64,000 bases of DNA from Azorinus chamasolen (GCA_963576725.1 OY755240.1:61194633-61258632); one strand, 5' to 3'. Positions 22,562-33,529 are shown, numbered from the stretch's first letter. Program-made: numbers and translations. Notes: a model not told the origin generated them from the letters alone.

Positions 22562-22765
22562 CGGTAAAATCTCTCTATAACGGCCACTAAATTATGTTAT
22601 TTAGTTGGTATTGAGGGCAGATGGCTGCTTAAATCAAGGTGAAAGTAAAACAGAACGCTCCTTTATGAGCGTTCTGTTTTACTTTCACCTTGCTTTTAGC
22701 AGCCACCTGCCTTAACCACAAAATTATTGATGTAAATTAATGGCCTTTATAGAGAGGTTTTACTG
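22562..22765 (+). mobile_element. TA-type hairpin MITE, ACAGAACGCTCC core
   Basis: TA flanks at 22560-22561 and 22766-22767. Ends are CGGTAAAATCTCTCTATAACG and CTATAGAGAGGTTTTACTG-type. Nearly the whole element folds back, with GTAAAACAGAACGCTCC and its complement at the centre. Copies also at 48916 and 54453. Target and ends fit Tc1/mariner-like or related MITEs. Confidence 0.85.
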
Positions 22766-22769
22766 TAGA

Positions 22770-24690
22770 ACCGGAAGTTTAAAACGTATAACTTGAGGAG
22801 TGGTGTTTGTGGGGTTTTGAGTTGGGCCAGTAGACGAGGTGGTGACTCAGTTCATATTTATTAGTATTAGGCATGGAAATAACTGTAAATGAACATTCAG
22901 TCATAAAATCACCATGACAAACCTGCATGTGATAAAACCAACAGTACTGCGATGGCCATCACAATAAACATATTGATTTCAATACTCATTTGAAATTATG
23001 TATCTCTATCACTTCAGTCACTAACCACCTCTGTAGGAATAAATTTGTTCTGGGTTAGGATTCCCTGTTCCCTCCCCGCCCGCCCTACAATGCGAGGTTA
23101 CATTGCAAATTTAGTATCAGTTTAATTGATTCCTTTAAAGAGAGATAATAGGTAATTGTCAACATAGCCTAGGCGGAATTTGTAAAATTCTGACACCACT
23201 AGGCATTTCGTGTTTACAGTTGGCAAACAGATGTGTGGTGTTTTTTTTTAAATAATTTGAGTTTGCTAAATCCGAATAATATGATGCTGTTTGCCAAACT
23301 GTAATTACCGTATTTAAGGTACAAAATGGCGGAAAACAAAATGGCCGCCAACGAACACTATTTTCAGCCAAACAATGCTACACTTCACCGAAAATCTTGG
23401 CGTAACACTAAAATGTTCTGTTAAAATGTACAAACGACCAATGGAAGACGATTTATTAAAGCTGGATATCCGTTATTGCATTCAAAGTTATATCCCGAGC
23501 TTTAAACTAAAATGGCGGAAAAAATGGCCGCCCAAAACTCTTAATGCAGAAATGTGTTCATAGATTTTATAAATGCAAAATCGTTTTCTTCTTATATGTG
23601 TTTGATTCAACAATAGTTGCACTTTGCGGAAAAAAGTAGTTTTTAGCTAGTTGTTTATCTCCCTACACTGACATTCAAATAGTGTGGGTAAATTAGATCA
23701 TCTCTTCTCAAGCAAATTGCTGACCAGCGCCAATTAAAACAAAACATGTAAAAAGGTGATGGGACTACATTTACATGCTTTAACTGTAATTAAAATGTAA
23801 ATAGTTCTGTATTGAAAACTGATTTAGACAGATAAATGGTACTCAGATATTTGTTTCTTAAAAATTACTTCTAACTTGCTCTATCATATTTTGTTTATCT
23901 CACTCATATCCGAAACATGCTATGTTTTCGAGGGAAATTGAGTGGGCGGGGAAAAGCAGAAGGCACATGAGATGATTTAGAAATCCGAGAAATAGTAAAT
24001 CGCAATAATCTTATTCTTATCATGTAAGGTAAACTTCTGTCTTTCTTCCATCTGTCTCCAACGGATATCTATTATTATGTTTATTATTATTCATTCTGAT
24101 TATCGATTATTCGATAGAAGATGGGGTTGTAATGTGTAGAAGCCTGTTTCTTGAAATGGATTTAATTAACCCATATACTATACTGATGCGCAATAAAATT
24201 CAAATAAGCCCATCTGTTAGAATCATATACACCAACACTAATGGAGAGAAAGGTTGTTACTGGTAGCAGCTTGTTTCCTGAAATACATTTAATTATCGTA
24301 TATACTATATACTGACTATATACTGACTTTACAGTTTCTACGAATACACATATGCCATTATACAAACTCAGGTAATCAACATTTATGATGTCATTATATC
24401 ATACATGAATGCTCTACAGGAAAATGAATAACTGTTTGGATTCTCTCTGATCACCTGTATTGCATTCATGCAGTTTGAATCCAAATCAAACGTCATAAAT
24501 AGTGGGTCTGACTCTAGGTCCAAACTACTAGACGCTCTACTTCTACTTGTGTTAAGTTCTTATTTTACGTAAAAAATCAGGTGAGATTTGAGATGCAATT
24601 TTAAATAAGCATACATACATATACTTAGACAACTGTAATTTGTGCATTTAGTGATTCAATGTTTTGTTTATAAAGATGTTGAAATCACAT
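22770..24690. other. no recognised gene; paired ATGGCGG motifs
   Basis: Two places carry AAAATGGCGGAAAA followed within 15 bases by AAATGGCCGCC (23324-23347 and 23508-23535). ATGGCGGC-like sequences are YY1-type sites in animal promoters. No splice or coding evidence supports a gene here; short frames on both strands have no recognised domain. Confidence 0.4.
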
Positions 24691-25137
24691 ATACTCTAGC
24701 TCAAAAGTCTTGTCCCCTATGCTGTGTGACTTATTACTGTTAAATGAAACACATAAAGTGATATACCGATTTAAGACTTATTTCATTCACAATAAGAACA
24801 AATCGTGAACAGTAAAAAGTAAACCTAAAACCAAAGTGTATTACGTAAAATAAGTGACAAAGTCCTAAAGTGAAAATCACATCAGTAAGATATTTCCTAC
24901 CAAATACATGTAGCTTGTAGATTCAAATTTGCTTGCAACAATGGCACTAGATAAAAAAAGACAAATATAGACGAGGTCATCGGAAGTCGACACGGGATTC
25001 AAGAAACGTAAATCGGCTAAACGTAAACATGTAAGTTTTAAATCGATATATCACTTTATGTGTTTCTGTGTTTCATTTAACAGTAACTTAGTAATACCTC
25101 GCACAGAACAAGGGACAAGACGTTTGAGCTTGAGTAT
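24691..25137. mobile_element. 447-bp palindromic MITE with ~95-bp inverted ends
   Basis: The left arm (from 24691, with CTCAAAAGTCTTGTCCCCT and TTACTGTTAAATGAAACAC) is repeated inverted at the right (to 25137, with AGGGACAAGACGTTTGAGC and GTGTTTCATTTAACAGTAA). The sequence lies between TATA-like flanks. The ~240-base centre is unrelated and non-coding. Confidence 0.75.
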
Positions 25138-25755
25138 ATATGGTATGTTTTATGACAGATTTGGTTGTTTCATTGCCGCGTTAATATCTCTTCAGTGTAA
25201 CGTGGTCCATTTCTGTATTATGACCGACATTACATGATCATGGTTTTGATTTTTGGTATTACCTTCTATTTCAGAAGCTAAGTTTGTATTTCTATTTATT
25301 GCGAAACATCTGTCATAAAATACAAATGTATATCTATTTTTTTACATTTCCAAATACTGTTTGTCAGTACGAACATGCAGATGTAGTTTCTATGTATTAA
25401 TAATGAGAAATGATAAAGGCATGATCCTTTAAATCTAAAACTGTGCGAGCTGTTTTCTCCAAAGCTGAAAAATGGTAGATGGAGCATCGTTCCACTCGGG
25501 TGACAAATGGTGTCATTAACATTAAAAAAGTAGTTTGCACTTTTTTCAGATTTGAGTTCGCTGGGTAGGACTGATGCGGTAAATTGACAAGCATAATGAT
25601 GTTTTTTGTTAAATAATAAGAGCTATGAGAGTCCCCAAATGGTTTTAAAATGCATTTAAATAGCATATAAGAAAGTATCAATTAAAACAATCAGCATTGG
25701 AGGGGACGCTCCGCTTGTACCCGCAACATCGCGTCTCTGCGGCCCCAATCTTCAA

Positions 25756-27145
25756 CTCCACATGACTTGCAATATAAATTAGATAAATTAAATGAATACT
25801 GCGAAACTTGGGGGTTAGAAGTAAATTGCTCGAAAACAAAAGTAATGGTGTTTAGGAAAAGGGGTGGTTTAAGGGAAAATGAAAATTGGTCATACGGGGA
25901 TGAGTTTTGGAAACAGTTAGTGACTTTAACTACCTTGGGACGGTTTTCAATTACACTGGGAGCTTTGTTTTAAATCAAGAGTTTATAGTAGACAAAGGGT
26001 TGAGAGCATTGAATGCACTCATGGCCAATATTAAAGGGTTGAACCTGAAAGGTAGTGTTACATGTCAGTTATTTGATGCATTTGTTAGTTCTATCTTGAA
26101 TTATAGCTGTGAAGTATGGGGTTATACTAAATCTAAACAAATAGAACGAGTACACCTAATATTTTGTAAGAGGTTATTACATGTGAAGAGGTGTACATCG
26201 ACATACAGTATATATGGTGAAATGGGTAGATATCCCTTGTATATTAGTCGTTACTTTAGAATTATTAAATATTGGTTGAAACTAGTTTCAACACGGAATG
26301 TAATATTATCCACTGTATACAATACTTTATTAGCCGAGTGTTGGAATGGCGAATCAAACTGGGTTACAAATGTTAAAACATTACTTGTAACAAATGGTTT
26401 TGCTGATGTTTGGATGGATCCAATAATTGTAAACCCGAAATCCTTTCACAAAATATTTAAACAAAGATTAGTGGATGGTTTTATACAAGGGTGGGATGAG
26501 AATATCAATAGAAGCGGAGTACTAGCAACATATATACATTATAAAAGCTGTTTCGGATTTGAAGCATATTTAGATACTTTGTCATATAAACTTAGATTTT
26601 ATCTTGCTAGACTGCGTCTGTCGTCACATTCATTAAAAATAGAAACCGGGAGGTACGGTAAAAATAAAACTCCAAGAAATGAAAGATATTGTAGCTACTG
26701 TGAAACTCGTGATATTGAAGACGAGTTTCATTTTGTTCTTATATGTAGTTCGTACACAGATCTGCGTAAGAAGTATATAAAAAAGTATTATTATTCTAGA
26801 CCAAGCTTTGTAAAGTTTTGTCAGCTGCTACAAAGTCAAGACCGTCAGGAATTAGTTAAATTGGCTCTATATATAAAGTATTCCTTTTGCAGGAGAAACG
26901 CACTTGTAAATGCTTACATGTAAGTCATCTCAAATCTGAATAGTCAGCACTTTATGCACAACGTAAATGTCAGTTTCCTTTCAAGTAAAGATTTTGCATA
27001 TAACTAAACTGATTGAAATTGTAATATACTGTCAATCTGAAAAATCGTTTGACCTATGTGACATATGCTATGTATACGTATTTATAACAACAATGTACAT
27101 GCTTGTACACGTTGAATAAAGATATGTTCTGTTCTGTTCTGTTCA
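25756..27145 (+). pseudogene. 5'-truncated LINE with frameshifted ORF and (GTTCT)n tail
   Basis: The first frame (25767-25910) holds the end of a reverse-transcriptase domain (LNEYCETWGLEVNCSKTKVM). A frameshift near 25910 moves to a second frame that is open to the stop at 26923 (338 codons from 25907) and starts SDFNYLGTVFNYTGSF. It contains WGYTKSKQIERVH, GEMGRYPLYISR and a CX2CX9HX4C metal-binding motif (CSYCETRDIEDEFHFVLIC). The 3' untranslated region ends with AATAAA at 27115-27120 and GTTCT repeats at about 27126-27144. The endonuclease and most of the reverse transcriptase are absent. Related copies are at 41616-42877 and, in part, 30793-32937. Confidence 0.85.
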
Positions 27146-27399
27146 AAACTTGCCTACGCACCTGGCTCTAACACGGAAGTATTTCACACACAACAATAGA
27201 AACAAACATTTGCTAGGAGAAATATGAGAGTACAAATGCTGCCTTGAAACGGTCAGTGACATCAATGTGATTAATTAGCAACTGTGTTACACACTGTTGA
27301 TTATTAATTCAGTGCGTTTATTGACAATATACAGAAATTAATTGCCTTGTAAAAAGACTCCCCAGAGTAGTATATATAGGGAAAATTAGTGTTTTTAAC

Positions 27400-27788
27400 G
27401 CATTCGATGGAAATGCAGTTCTTACTTGGAACTTCGATAGCAAGGATGTTTAAACGCAGGAAAATCTTTGTATAGAAATTCGAGGAAATGTTTCACAAAA
27501 GTTAAGAACATGTATTGATTTTAAATTTCCAGATTCATGTGATTTCTTTTACTTGAAAAAAAGATGTTTTTATTATAGATTTTAAGGTCTTAAATTATAT
27601 TATATTCTGCCTTTATATATTTTATCTATTACTGTATGTAAATGTTTTTTATGTATATTGTATGGTGTCATGGAAGTCGCGATGCGGCTGGATGTTAATG
27701 TTAAAGGTGTATAACACTGTTAATCATTGTATATATTAACATATGACACGTTAATAAACTATTTATCTGTCTTATCTATCTGTCTGTA
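27400..27788 (+). mobile_element. LINE-like 3' end with AATAAA and TCTG/TCTA tail
   Basis: AT-rich non-coding DNA ends at TTAATAAACTATTTATCTG followed by TCTATC/TCTG repeats (about 27745-27788). This fits the 3' end of a 5'-truncated non-LTR element; the upstream boundary is not defined. Confidence 0.4.
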
Positions 27789-27905
27789 TATTCTATGATA
27801 GGAGTCCATATTCTACGGGAGGGGAGCCCATATTCTATGTAGAATATGGACCAGGGAGTACGTATTCTACGTCGAATATGGACTTGGAAGTACAAATTAT
27901 ATCGG
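27789..27905. repeat. CCATATTCTACG inverted/direct repeat cluster
   Basis: GTCCATATTCTAC, CCATATTCTATG, TAGAATATGGACC and CGAATATGGAC lie within 100 bases and can form a hairpin centred near 27840. Confidence 0.6.
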
Positions 27906-28149
27906 AGTACAAATTCGTCATTACACCGGCTGAAAACAGTTGTGTTCCTATACCAAACAGATGGGACAATTTCTTAGCTAAAAACTGGTCCTGCAAAATT
28001 TCTGCCCCAACATCTTATTCTGTGTGCACATTATTGTAGGTTGGGTTGGTTCATTGAAGAAAAATGGGTCAAGCCATCTGTTCCAGAGGTTGAAATTGAA
28101 ATGTTGGGATCCAAACACGAAGAGGCTAACATAGGGGTGATAATCCACT

Positions 28150-28590
28150 GTATTGAATGCAAACTATCATAGACAAATGTGGCTGGTGAAGATGTTTACA
28201 TATATGTATTTCTTATAACCTGTTTTCAAAGAATGTCATGCTATAGGCTCCGATTTAAAGCTGGTACTTCTGAGAAGAAAAAGTATATTCCAGTGCCTAT
28301 CATTGTAGAGCAACTCCCTTTAGTGAAAATAATCTTGAAACGTTACCCGTATTTCAGGTACTTACGGGATGTGGTGACCTCATACATTGGAGGACATAGC
28401 AACAAAATATGCGGATTTATTTCCTAGGGCAATATAATTTTTTCAAGATCTGAGCAATGGTGAATTGACAAGTTCATCTGCAAGGTATATGGCATGTCCA
28501 ATAAGGACACTCTAAATGATGCAAGATCACAAATGTTCGTCAAATCACTTTCTCCAGATTGACTACAAGTGATGCCCTGAGCTTCCATTT
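28150..28590 (+). pseudogene. decayed coding remnant, family not named
   Basis: A frame around 28450-28560 reads KVYGMSNKDTLNDARSQMFV-KSLSPD, then a stop and LQVMP. This resembles the C-terminal part of a repetitive protein family of unknown function seen in molluscs and cnidarians, with the pattern VYG...NxARxxMFxKxxxxDxLPP. Upstream an 82-codon frame (28179-28427) is less clear. In-frame stops and a following (CT)n tract show it is not functional. The family link is from memory. Confidence 0.35.
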
Positions 28591-28598
28591 CAATCTCA

Positions 28599-28600
28599 TT

Positions 28601-28637
<37 letters not shown>

Positions 28638-28692
28638 TGTGTGTGGGCGCACGTATGCGGGCCCGTGTGCGTGCGTGTGTGTGTGTGTGTGG
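28599..28692. repeat. (CT)n and (GT)n microsatellites
   Basis: (CT)n at about 28602-28635 followed by a GC-rich spacer and (GT)n at about 28666-28690. Confidence 0.95.
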
Positions 28693-28967
28693 GGGCTTGT
28701 TTTGTATTCCACTGAATAGATATTTCAATCAGATGTATTTGTGTTATGAAAAATATCAGTAAAACATTCCTACGTTTCTGTTTATTATTGTTAATTATTG
28801 TTCATGTTTTGTTCCGCCGTCTTCCCATTTTAATTACATTTGTTTGTATATATTTACCATACAGCTTGGCAAGCAGTTAACGTTTATAAACCCTTAATTA
28901 TTTTCTATTACTTGAAATCAGTCTTTAAACAATGTCGATTGTACTGCTATATAGAACGTGTATTGTA

Positions 28968-29110
28968 GAACAGAACAGAACAGAACAGAACTTTATTTCA
29001 CCCAGGTATATAACATACAGCATGGGGTTATGTCAACAGTGAAGTAGATAAACAATTGTATATAGGTTCCGATTGTGGGGGAAAAATCATAGGAAACAAT
29101 CGATTCGAGG
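28968..29110 (-). mobile_element. 5'-truncated LINE 3' end with pentamer tail
   Basis: AACAG repeats at 28968-28991 followed by CTTTATTTCA, the complement of AATAAAG plus a (GTTCT)n tail, in minus orientation. The same tail type ends the LINEs at 25756-27145 and 41616-42877. The inner boundary is unclear. Confidence 0.55.
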
Positions 29111-29191
29111 TATACTAAGTCCATAAGAGAAGAGCGTATCTAGGTTACCAGTGTGTTGATTTAACTACACATGTGACCGAGACGCTCGTCA

Positions 29192-29433
29192 ATGACATTC
29201 CACTATGTACTACGCGTTGTGTACTATGCACAACAAAAGCGTGCGTTTGATTACGGCAAGGTCATTATAGCTGCGAAAGTGTCAACAGACGGCTTGGACA
29301 AATGGCGACTGAAAGGTAAGGTGGTTAATTCTTTGATTTATTTTGTCAATTGCCTAGTTTCGTTTATGCAGTGCAGACAGAGAGTGTGAGGCTACAAAAA
29401 GACTCTCGAATCCTGGTCGGCACTGCATTGACG
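29192..29433 (+). CDS. candidate first coding exon(s) of an unknown small gene
   Basis: ATG at 29192 opens a 42-codon frame (MTFHYVLRVVYYAQQKRAF...) up to AAAG|GTAAGG with the donor at 29316. A possible acceptor (TTTATGCAG, AG at 29370-29371) would join it in frame to VQTESVRLQKDSRILVGTAL, ending at another GT-rich donor near 29434. The implied 56-base intron is short. No homologue or signal peptide is recognised. Consistent frame across a good donor is the only support, so this may be chance. Confidence 0.2.
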
Positions 29434-29920
29434 GTATGTGTGTGTGTAAATTCGTGTAAAGACCTGCTTTACGGTAGCAAACAGCATCGAGCTGGATCGA
29501 GTGTCCTGTGGAATTCGGTCCAGGACGGGACCGCTTGCTGAACGTGCAATAATTCTAGTTTTAGCCATATCATGACTTATACATATTACAGTGTTGTACA
29601 ACATTCAGCCGTGGTGTAAGCAATATTACATGCACAATACTGCACTTGTAAATCAATGACTTAAGCATTTTAAATATCATGCAAACCGTGTAGGTTTGGA
29701 TTTGGAACTTCCTTCTCTCAAGCAATGAATCGTGAGGGTAGCTCCAAGTCTAGGGGAGATAACATTAATAGACTTTGAAAGTAAATAAACAGGTATAAAC
29801 CGTTTCGGTTTACAGTAGTGCCATTGATCACCAAGGATTTCGCATTCGCATGTTTTCATACATATTCATATAGATCTACATGTTACCAAGTTGTATATAG
29901 TTGCGCAGCATTCATAGTAG
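29434..29920. other. no recognised feature
   Basis: If the flanking candidate exons belong to one gene this would be intron. Only short unrelated frames and AT-rich sequence are seen. Confidence 0.35.
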
Positions 29921-30009
29921 GTGAACCCCAAATGGGTGACGAGTTTGCCAATCTTTCCAACAAAGGAGATCCAAGTCTGAAACTGTATAACTATGCTCCA
30001 AAGTATTAA
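29921..30009 (+). CDS. candidate terminal exon ending in a MITE target site
   Basis: The frame reads GEPQMGDEFANLSNKGDPSL then KLYNYAPKY and stops at 30007-30009, a low-complexity-free, protein-like sequence. AG at 29919-29920 or CAG at 29905-29907 could serve as acceptor, but the pyrimidine tract is poor. The stop codon TAA overlaps the TTAA (30006-30009) into which the MITE at 30010 inserted. The same TTAA right of the MITE would supply the same stop, so the insertion would not change the protein. No family is recognised. Confidence 0.25.
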
Positions 30010-30222
30010 CCCTTTCGCTGGCAAACTCGCTTGTCTGCTAACTTTGTCGTCTACCGCAAATTTCCATTCCCCTGATTTCCTCCCTTTCTGTTAAAACAAC
30101 AACAACATAGTAACAGTAACAAACACTTTGGACCCTGATGAGACGCAGAGTTACTCTGCGTCTCATCTGGATCCAAACTGTTTGCATAGGTAATCACAGA
30201 TCCGGCATTGGCAGCGACAGGG
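30010..30222 (+). mobile_element. TTAA-type hairpin MITE, GAGT core
   Basis: TTAA at 30006-30009 and 30223-30226. Ends are CCCTTTCGCTGGC and GCAGCGACAGGG-like. The core is GGACCCTGATGAGACGCAGAGTTACTCTGCGTCTC-like in layout: GAGACGCAGAGT then ACTCTGCGTCTC, flanked by CAAACACTTTGG and CCAAACTGTTTGC. Related copies near 43000, 44075 and 63890 have GCCGAGT in the same position. Confidence 0.85.
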
Positions 30223-30226
30223 TTAA

Positions 30227-30792
30227 AAAAATAGATTTAAGCTAGCATTATTAGTAACACATATAGGCAATATAATGCTGCACCACTATAATACATGTGT
30301 CAGACTATGTGCATAGGTCAATGTTCAACAAAATGATAACAGCTATGATAGAGACCAGCAATTTAACCAGTATAATAGTGGACGTAAACAGTGTACACCC
30401 AGGTTCTGTCGCTTTCATCATGAAAACTAAACTTTAGCTGGTGTAGGATCGAATGAGAGCTATGAGCACCAGACCTGACCGCCTTAGTTTGTATGCCTTG
30501 CTCTGGGTTCACACGTCTTGCAATGTTCGATATCATCTTGATAGCGACCAACAATAGCTGGTATACAGGCAGTGAGGTAATGGTAAACGGTGTGCATCCA
30601 GACCGGATCACTCATAGCGGGCCGTTTGGAATGGGTCCACACCGTTTTTAAAAGCGTTTTTGATATTCGACAACATATATATTTACAGTAATAAAAATAT
30701 TAGCATTTGGATATGGTGTTTCATAAATAGATAAAGTTGCATCTATGCCCGGAGGTGTGGGACTTATAATCGAGTATACTGATGCTTAGTGC
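30227..30792. other. no gene; probable LINE 3' untranslated region from ~30657
   Basis: The part nearest the LINE stop (about 30657-30792) is likely its 3' untranslated sequence, read on the minus strand. The rest contains a 248-bp open frame without recognisable content and repeated GTGTACACCCAGG / GTGTGCATCCAG pieces that suggest an old hairpin element (about 30380-30610). Confidence 0.4.
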
Positions 30793-32937
30793 TTATCGCG
30801 AAAACTTTTTCATAATGATCTTTACAAATTTGCTAAGCATATATGCGGGAGCGTCTGATAACAGGTGTTTCAATGAGATATGTCGTGATACATTTCGAGT
30901 ACTCAAATTCAGGAGAGTGTGCCTTTCTTCTTGAAAAAAGTTACATTCAAGTAAGTAATGTTTTTCAGATCCAATATGACCTGTCTCGCAAAGCGGACAG
31001 ACTCTATCCTGGAAAGGTGTTCCGTCATAACGCCCAGTCTCGACTGGAAGGAGGTGATTTGCGGTACGGAACTTAAAGAGACTCAGGTAATCTTGACTGT
31101 CAAGCTGTTTGAAGTAATTTTCGAGATCTAAGTTTTGTTTAAAGCTATTGTAAATTCGGCCTTTGTGTGACTGTTGGAGACTATTGTGCCAATTTTGCTT
31201 GAATTGATCGATTAAAGTTTGTTTAATATTTAGGTGTATATTTTTAAGGTTCATTACAAACTGGTTCATCCATATGTCTGGTCGCCCTACAGAGCACAGT
31301 ATATCTTTAATTTTGTTTAGCCATTTGAAATCATCTCGAGGTTGGTTTATCATATAAGTATACAATTGATATGCTAGTTTTTGTTCTTTTCCCGATATCA
31401 ATCTTGCCCAGTAAGAGATCATGCGACTCTGGATAATAATTGAGATAGGATATCTGCCTAGTTCTCCGTAAAGGAATGCCAAAGGTGTGGATTTTCTGGC
31501 TTTCGTTATTTTTCTGAGGAAATCAGTATGGACCTTTTCTAAAATATCTATATTTTCATAGCCGAATATTTCTGAACCGTATGTGAGTATAGGAGTAATG
31601 GTGTGGTCGAATAGTTTAATTGTTAAATCTACTGGCAGGTTTGCATTTTTAGCTCTTGTGTATAAAAGATTCAGGGCTTTTCTGGCTTGTTGTGTGACAT
31701 GTTTTCGTGCATTTAAAAAAGAGCCGTTGCTTGAGAATGTAACTCCTAAGTAATGATATTGACCGGTGATTTCTAAAGGCTGGTCTCCTAGATTAAAGTT
31801 AAATTTTTTCGTTTGCCTTGCTCCAAAAACAACAACTTTTGTTTTGTTTGTGTTTACTTTAAGGTGCCAGGAAATACAGTAGTCGTGGAATATATCCAGA
31901 CAGTTTTGGAGGTTGTCTGGCGAATCTGAAAGGAGTATGGTGTCGTCCGCATAGAGTAATATGAGTAGTTTAAGCCATTGAGATCCGATGATGGGATCAT
32001 TTAACTCTAGTCCTACGGCACCATTAGCAAAGAGGTAGGATTGGAGATCATTTAAAAAAAGGGTGAACAATATGGGGGATAAATTTTCTCCTTGTCGTAC
32101 TCCGATTTCGGAGAGAAAGGTTGTCGATAGCGATCCGCCATGGAAAATACGTGATTTTATATTTTTATACATGTTTTGAATCAGTTTGAAAAATTTACCA
32201 TTTACTGTATTTTGAAGAAGTTTGTACCATAATCCGGTTCTCCATACTTTATCAAACGCTTGGGAGAAATCAATAAATGCACAATATAGTTTCTGTTTAC
32301 GTTTCTTTAGAATTTCGATCAATGAGTGGAGTGAAAAGATGTGGTCAGAGCAAGAGTAACCTTGTCTGAAGCCTGCTTGGTTTTCTTCAATAATATTGTA
32401 GGTTTCGAGAAAAAGCGCCAACCGACGGTTTAAGACAGCGGTGAAGAGTTTTCCTAGGCAACTCAAAATAGTTATTGGGCGGTAGCTATTTGTATCATTG
32501 CGATCCCCTTTATTTTTGTAAATGGGAATTATTGCCCCTTCTAACCAGGATTGAGGCATATGACCCGTGTTCAATACTTGGTTAAATAACTGGCAGTAGA
32601 ATGGCATCGAGATTTCTTTACTAGCTTTTAGGTATTCGTTTAATATGTTATCGTGATGGCTCGGTGACTTTCCATTGTGTAATTTGTTTATACAATACAA
32701 AATTTCAGCATCTGTTATAGTGGAATTTAAACACTCGTTTGTCTCGTTGGGGTCTGTGTCTACATTTAGTCTGTCATCATCTATGTTATTTCGGTTTAAT
32801 TCCTTAAAGTGGTCGTAAAATTCTTCAAGAGAAGGTGAGGGTTCATTTGTGTTCTTGTGTTTTAGATTATTCAGGAATTTCCAATACTGTTTTGGATTTC
32901 TATCATTCAAATTTCTCAGTTTAGCAGACGCTAATTG
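30793..32937 (-). CDS. 5'-truncated LINE with intact reverse-transcriptase ORF
   Basis: From the first ATG (32910) the ORF runs 705 codons; it is open to about 32937, where the copy is truncated. Residues about 115-395 form a non-LTR reverse-transcriptase domain: SYRPITILSCLGKLF (142-156), NQAGFRQGYSC (177-187), FIDFSQAFDKVW (212-223), GVRQGENLSP (270-279) and the catalytic YADD (320-323). Near the C-terminus is CX2CX9HX4C (Cys638, Cys641, His651, Cys656). The apurinic endonuclease domain expected upstream is absent, so this copy cannot be autonomous. An uninterrupted 2.1-kb frame points to a fairly recent insertion. It shares the GELGRYP block and zinc motif with the LINEs at 25756 and 41616. 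Clade is not assigned. The ATG is not a native start. Confidence 0.9.
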   Translation of the reverse strand, partial: QLASAKLRNLNDRNPKQYWKFLNNLKHKNTNEPSPSLEEFYDHFKELNRNNIDDDRLNVDTDPNETNECLNSTITDAEILYCINKLHNGKSPSHHDNILNEYLKASKEISMPFYCQLFNQVLNTGHMPQSWLEGAIIPIYKNKGDRNDTNSYRPITILSCLGKLFTAVLNRRLALFLETYNIIEENQAGFRQGYSCSDHIFSLHSLIEILKKRKQKLYCAFIDFSQAFDKVWRTGLWYKLLQNTVNGKFFKLIQNMYKNIKSRIFHGGSLSTTFLSEIGVRQGENLSPILFTLFLNDLQSYLFANGAVGLELNDPIIGSQWLKLLILLYADDTILLSDSPDNLQNCLDIFHDYCISWHLKVNTNKTKVVVFGARQTKKFNFNLGDQPLEITGQYHYLGVTFSSNGSFLNARKHVTQQARKALNLLYTRAKNANLPVDLTIKLFDHTITPILTYGSEIFGYENIDILEKVHTDFLRKITKARKSTPLAFLYGELGRYPISIIIQSRMISYWARLISGKEQKLAYQLYTYMINQPRDDFKWLNKIKDILCSVGRPDIWMNQFVMNLKNIHLNIKQTLIDQFKQNWHNSLQQSHKGRIYNSFKQNLDLENYFKQLDSQDYLSLFKFRTANHLLPVETGRYDGTPFQDRVCPLCETGHIGSEKHYLLECNFFQEERHTLLNLSTRNVSRHISLKHLLSDAPAYMLSKFVKIIMKKFSR

Positions 32938-33084
32938 TCAGACAACACAATTAATTATCGTAAGCGGGTTAATAGTTATATATGGACATTTCAATAAACC
33001 GTTGTTCATTTTTCAGCTTGCAAATACATGTGCTATTTACTACTTTATATCGAGGAAAATGAAAGCGCATTATCTGAATCCAAT

Positions 33085-33345
33085 ACTCTCTCTCTCTCTC
33101 CTCTCTCTCTCTGCCTGTCTACCTGTCTGTCTATCTGCCTGCCTGTCTGTCTGTCTGTCTGTCTGCCTGCCTCTCTCTCTCTCTCCTTCTCTCTCTATGT
33201 CTCACTCTGTCTCTCTCTGTCTCTCTCTTTCTGTCTCTCTAGCTCCCTCTCTCCCTCTCTCTCCCTCTTTCCCTCTCTCTGTCTCTCTCGCTGTCTCTCT
33301 CCTTCTCTCTCTCTCTTTCTCTCTCCCTCTCTCTCTCTCTTCCAT
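33085..33345. repeat. (CT)n/(CTGT)n microsatellite tract
   Basis: A 260-bp pyrimidine-rich tract of CTCT, CTGT and CTCC units. Long leucine/serine open frames on the plus strand are artefacts. Confidence 0.95.
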
Positions 33346-33529
33346 TAGACAATCAAATATTTCTCAATGCCCTCGTCCACATTTCCACTCTTTCATCAAC
33401 TATGTAATGTTATTATTCAGTTCATGTTCCTTCTTTCCCAATAATGCGCAGACCAAATATATTTTCATATCTCCACCTAACTCGTAACTCATTAAAATCG
33501 CCACTTTTTTAAGACAACTCTGGGCGTGG

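Noticed and set aside
31000..32900. Endogenous retrovirus or LTR element
   Set aside because: No LTRs, primer-binding site, protease or integrase. Motif order and the C-terminal zinc motif are those of a non-LTR element.
33028..33348. Leucine/serine-rich open frame that could be taken for a membrane protein
   Set aside because: It is a CT/CTGT simple repeat.
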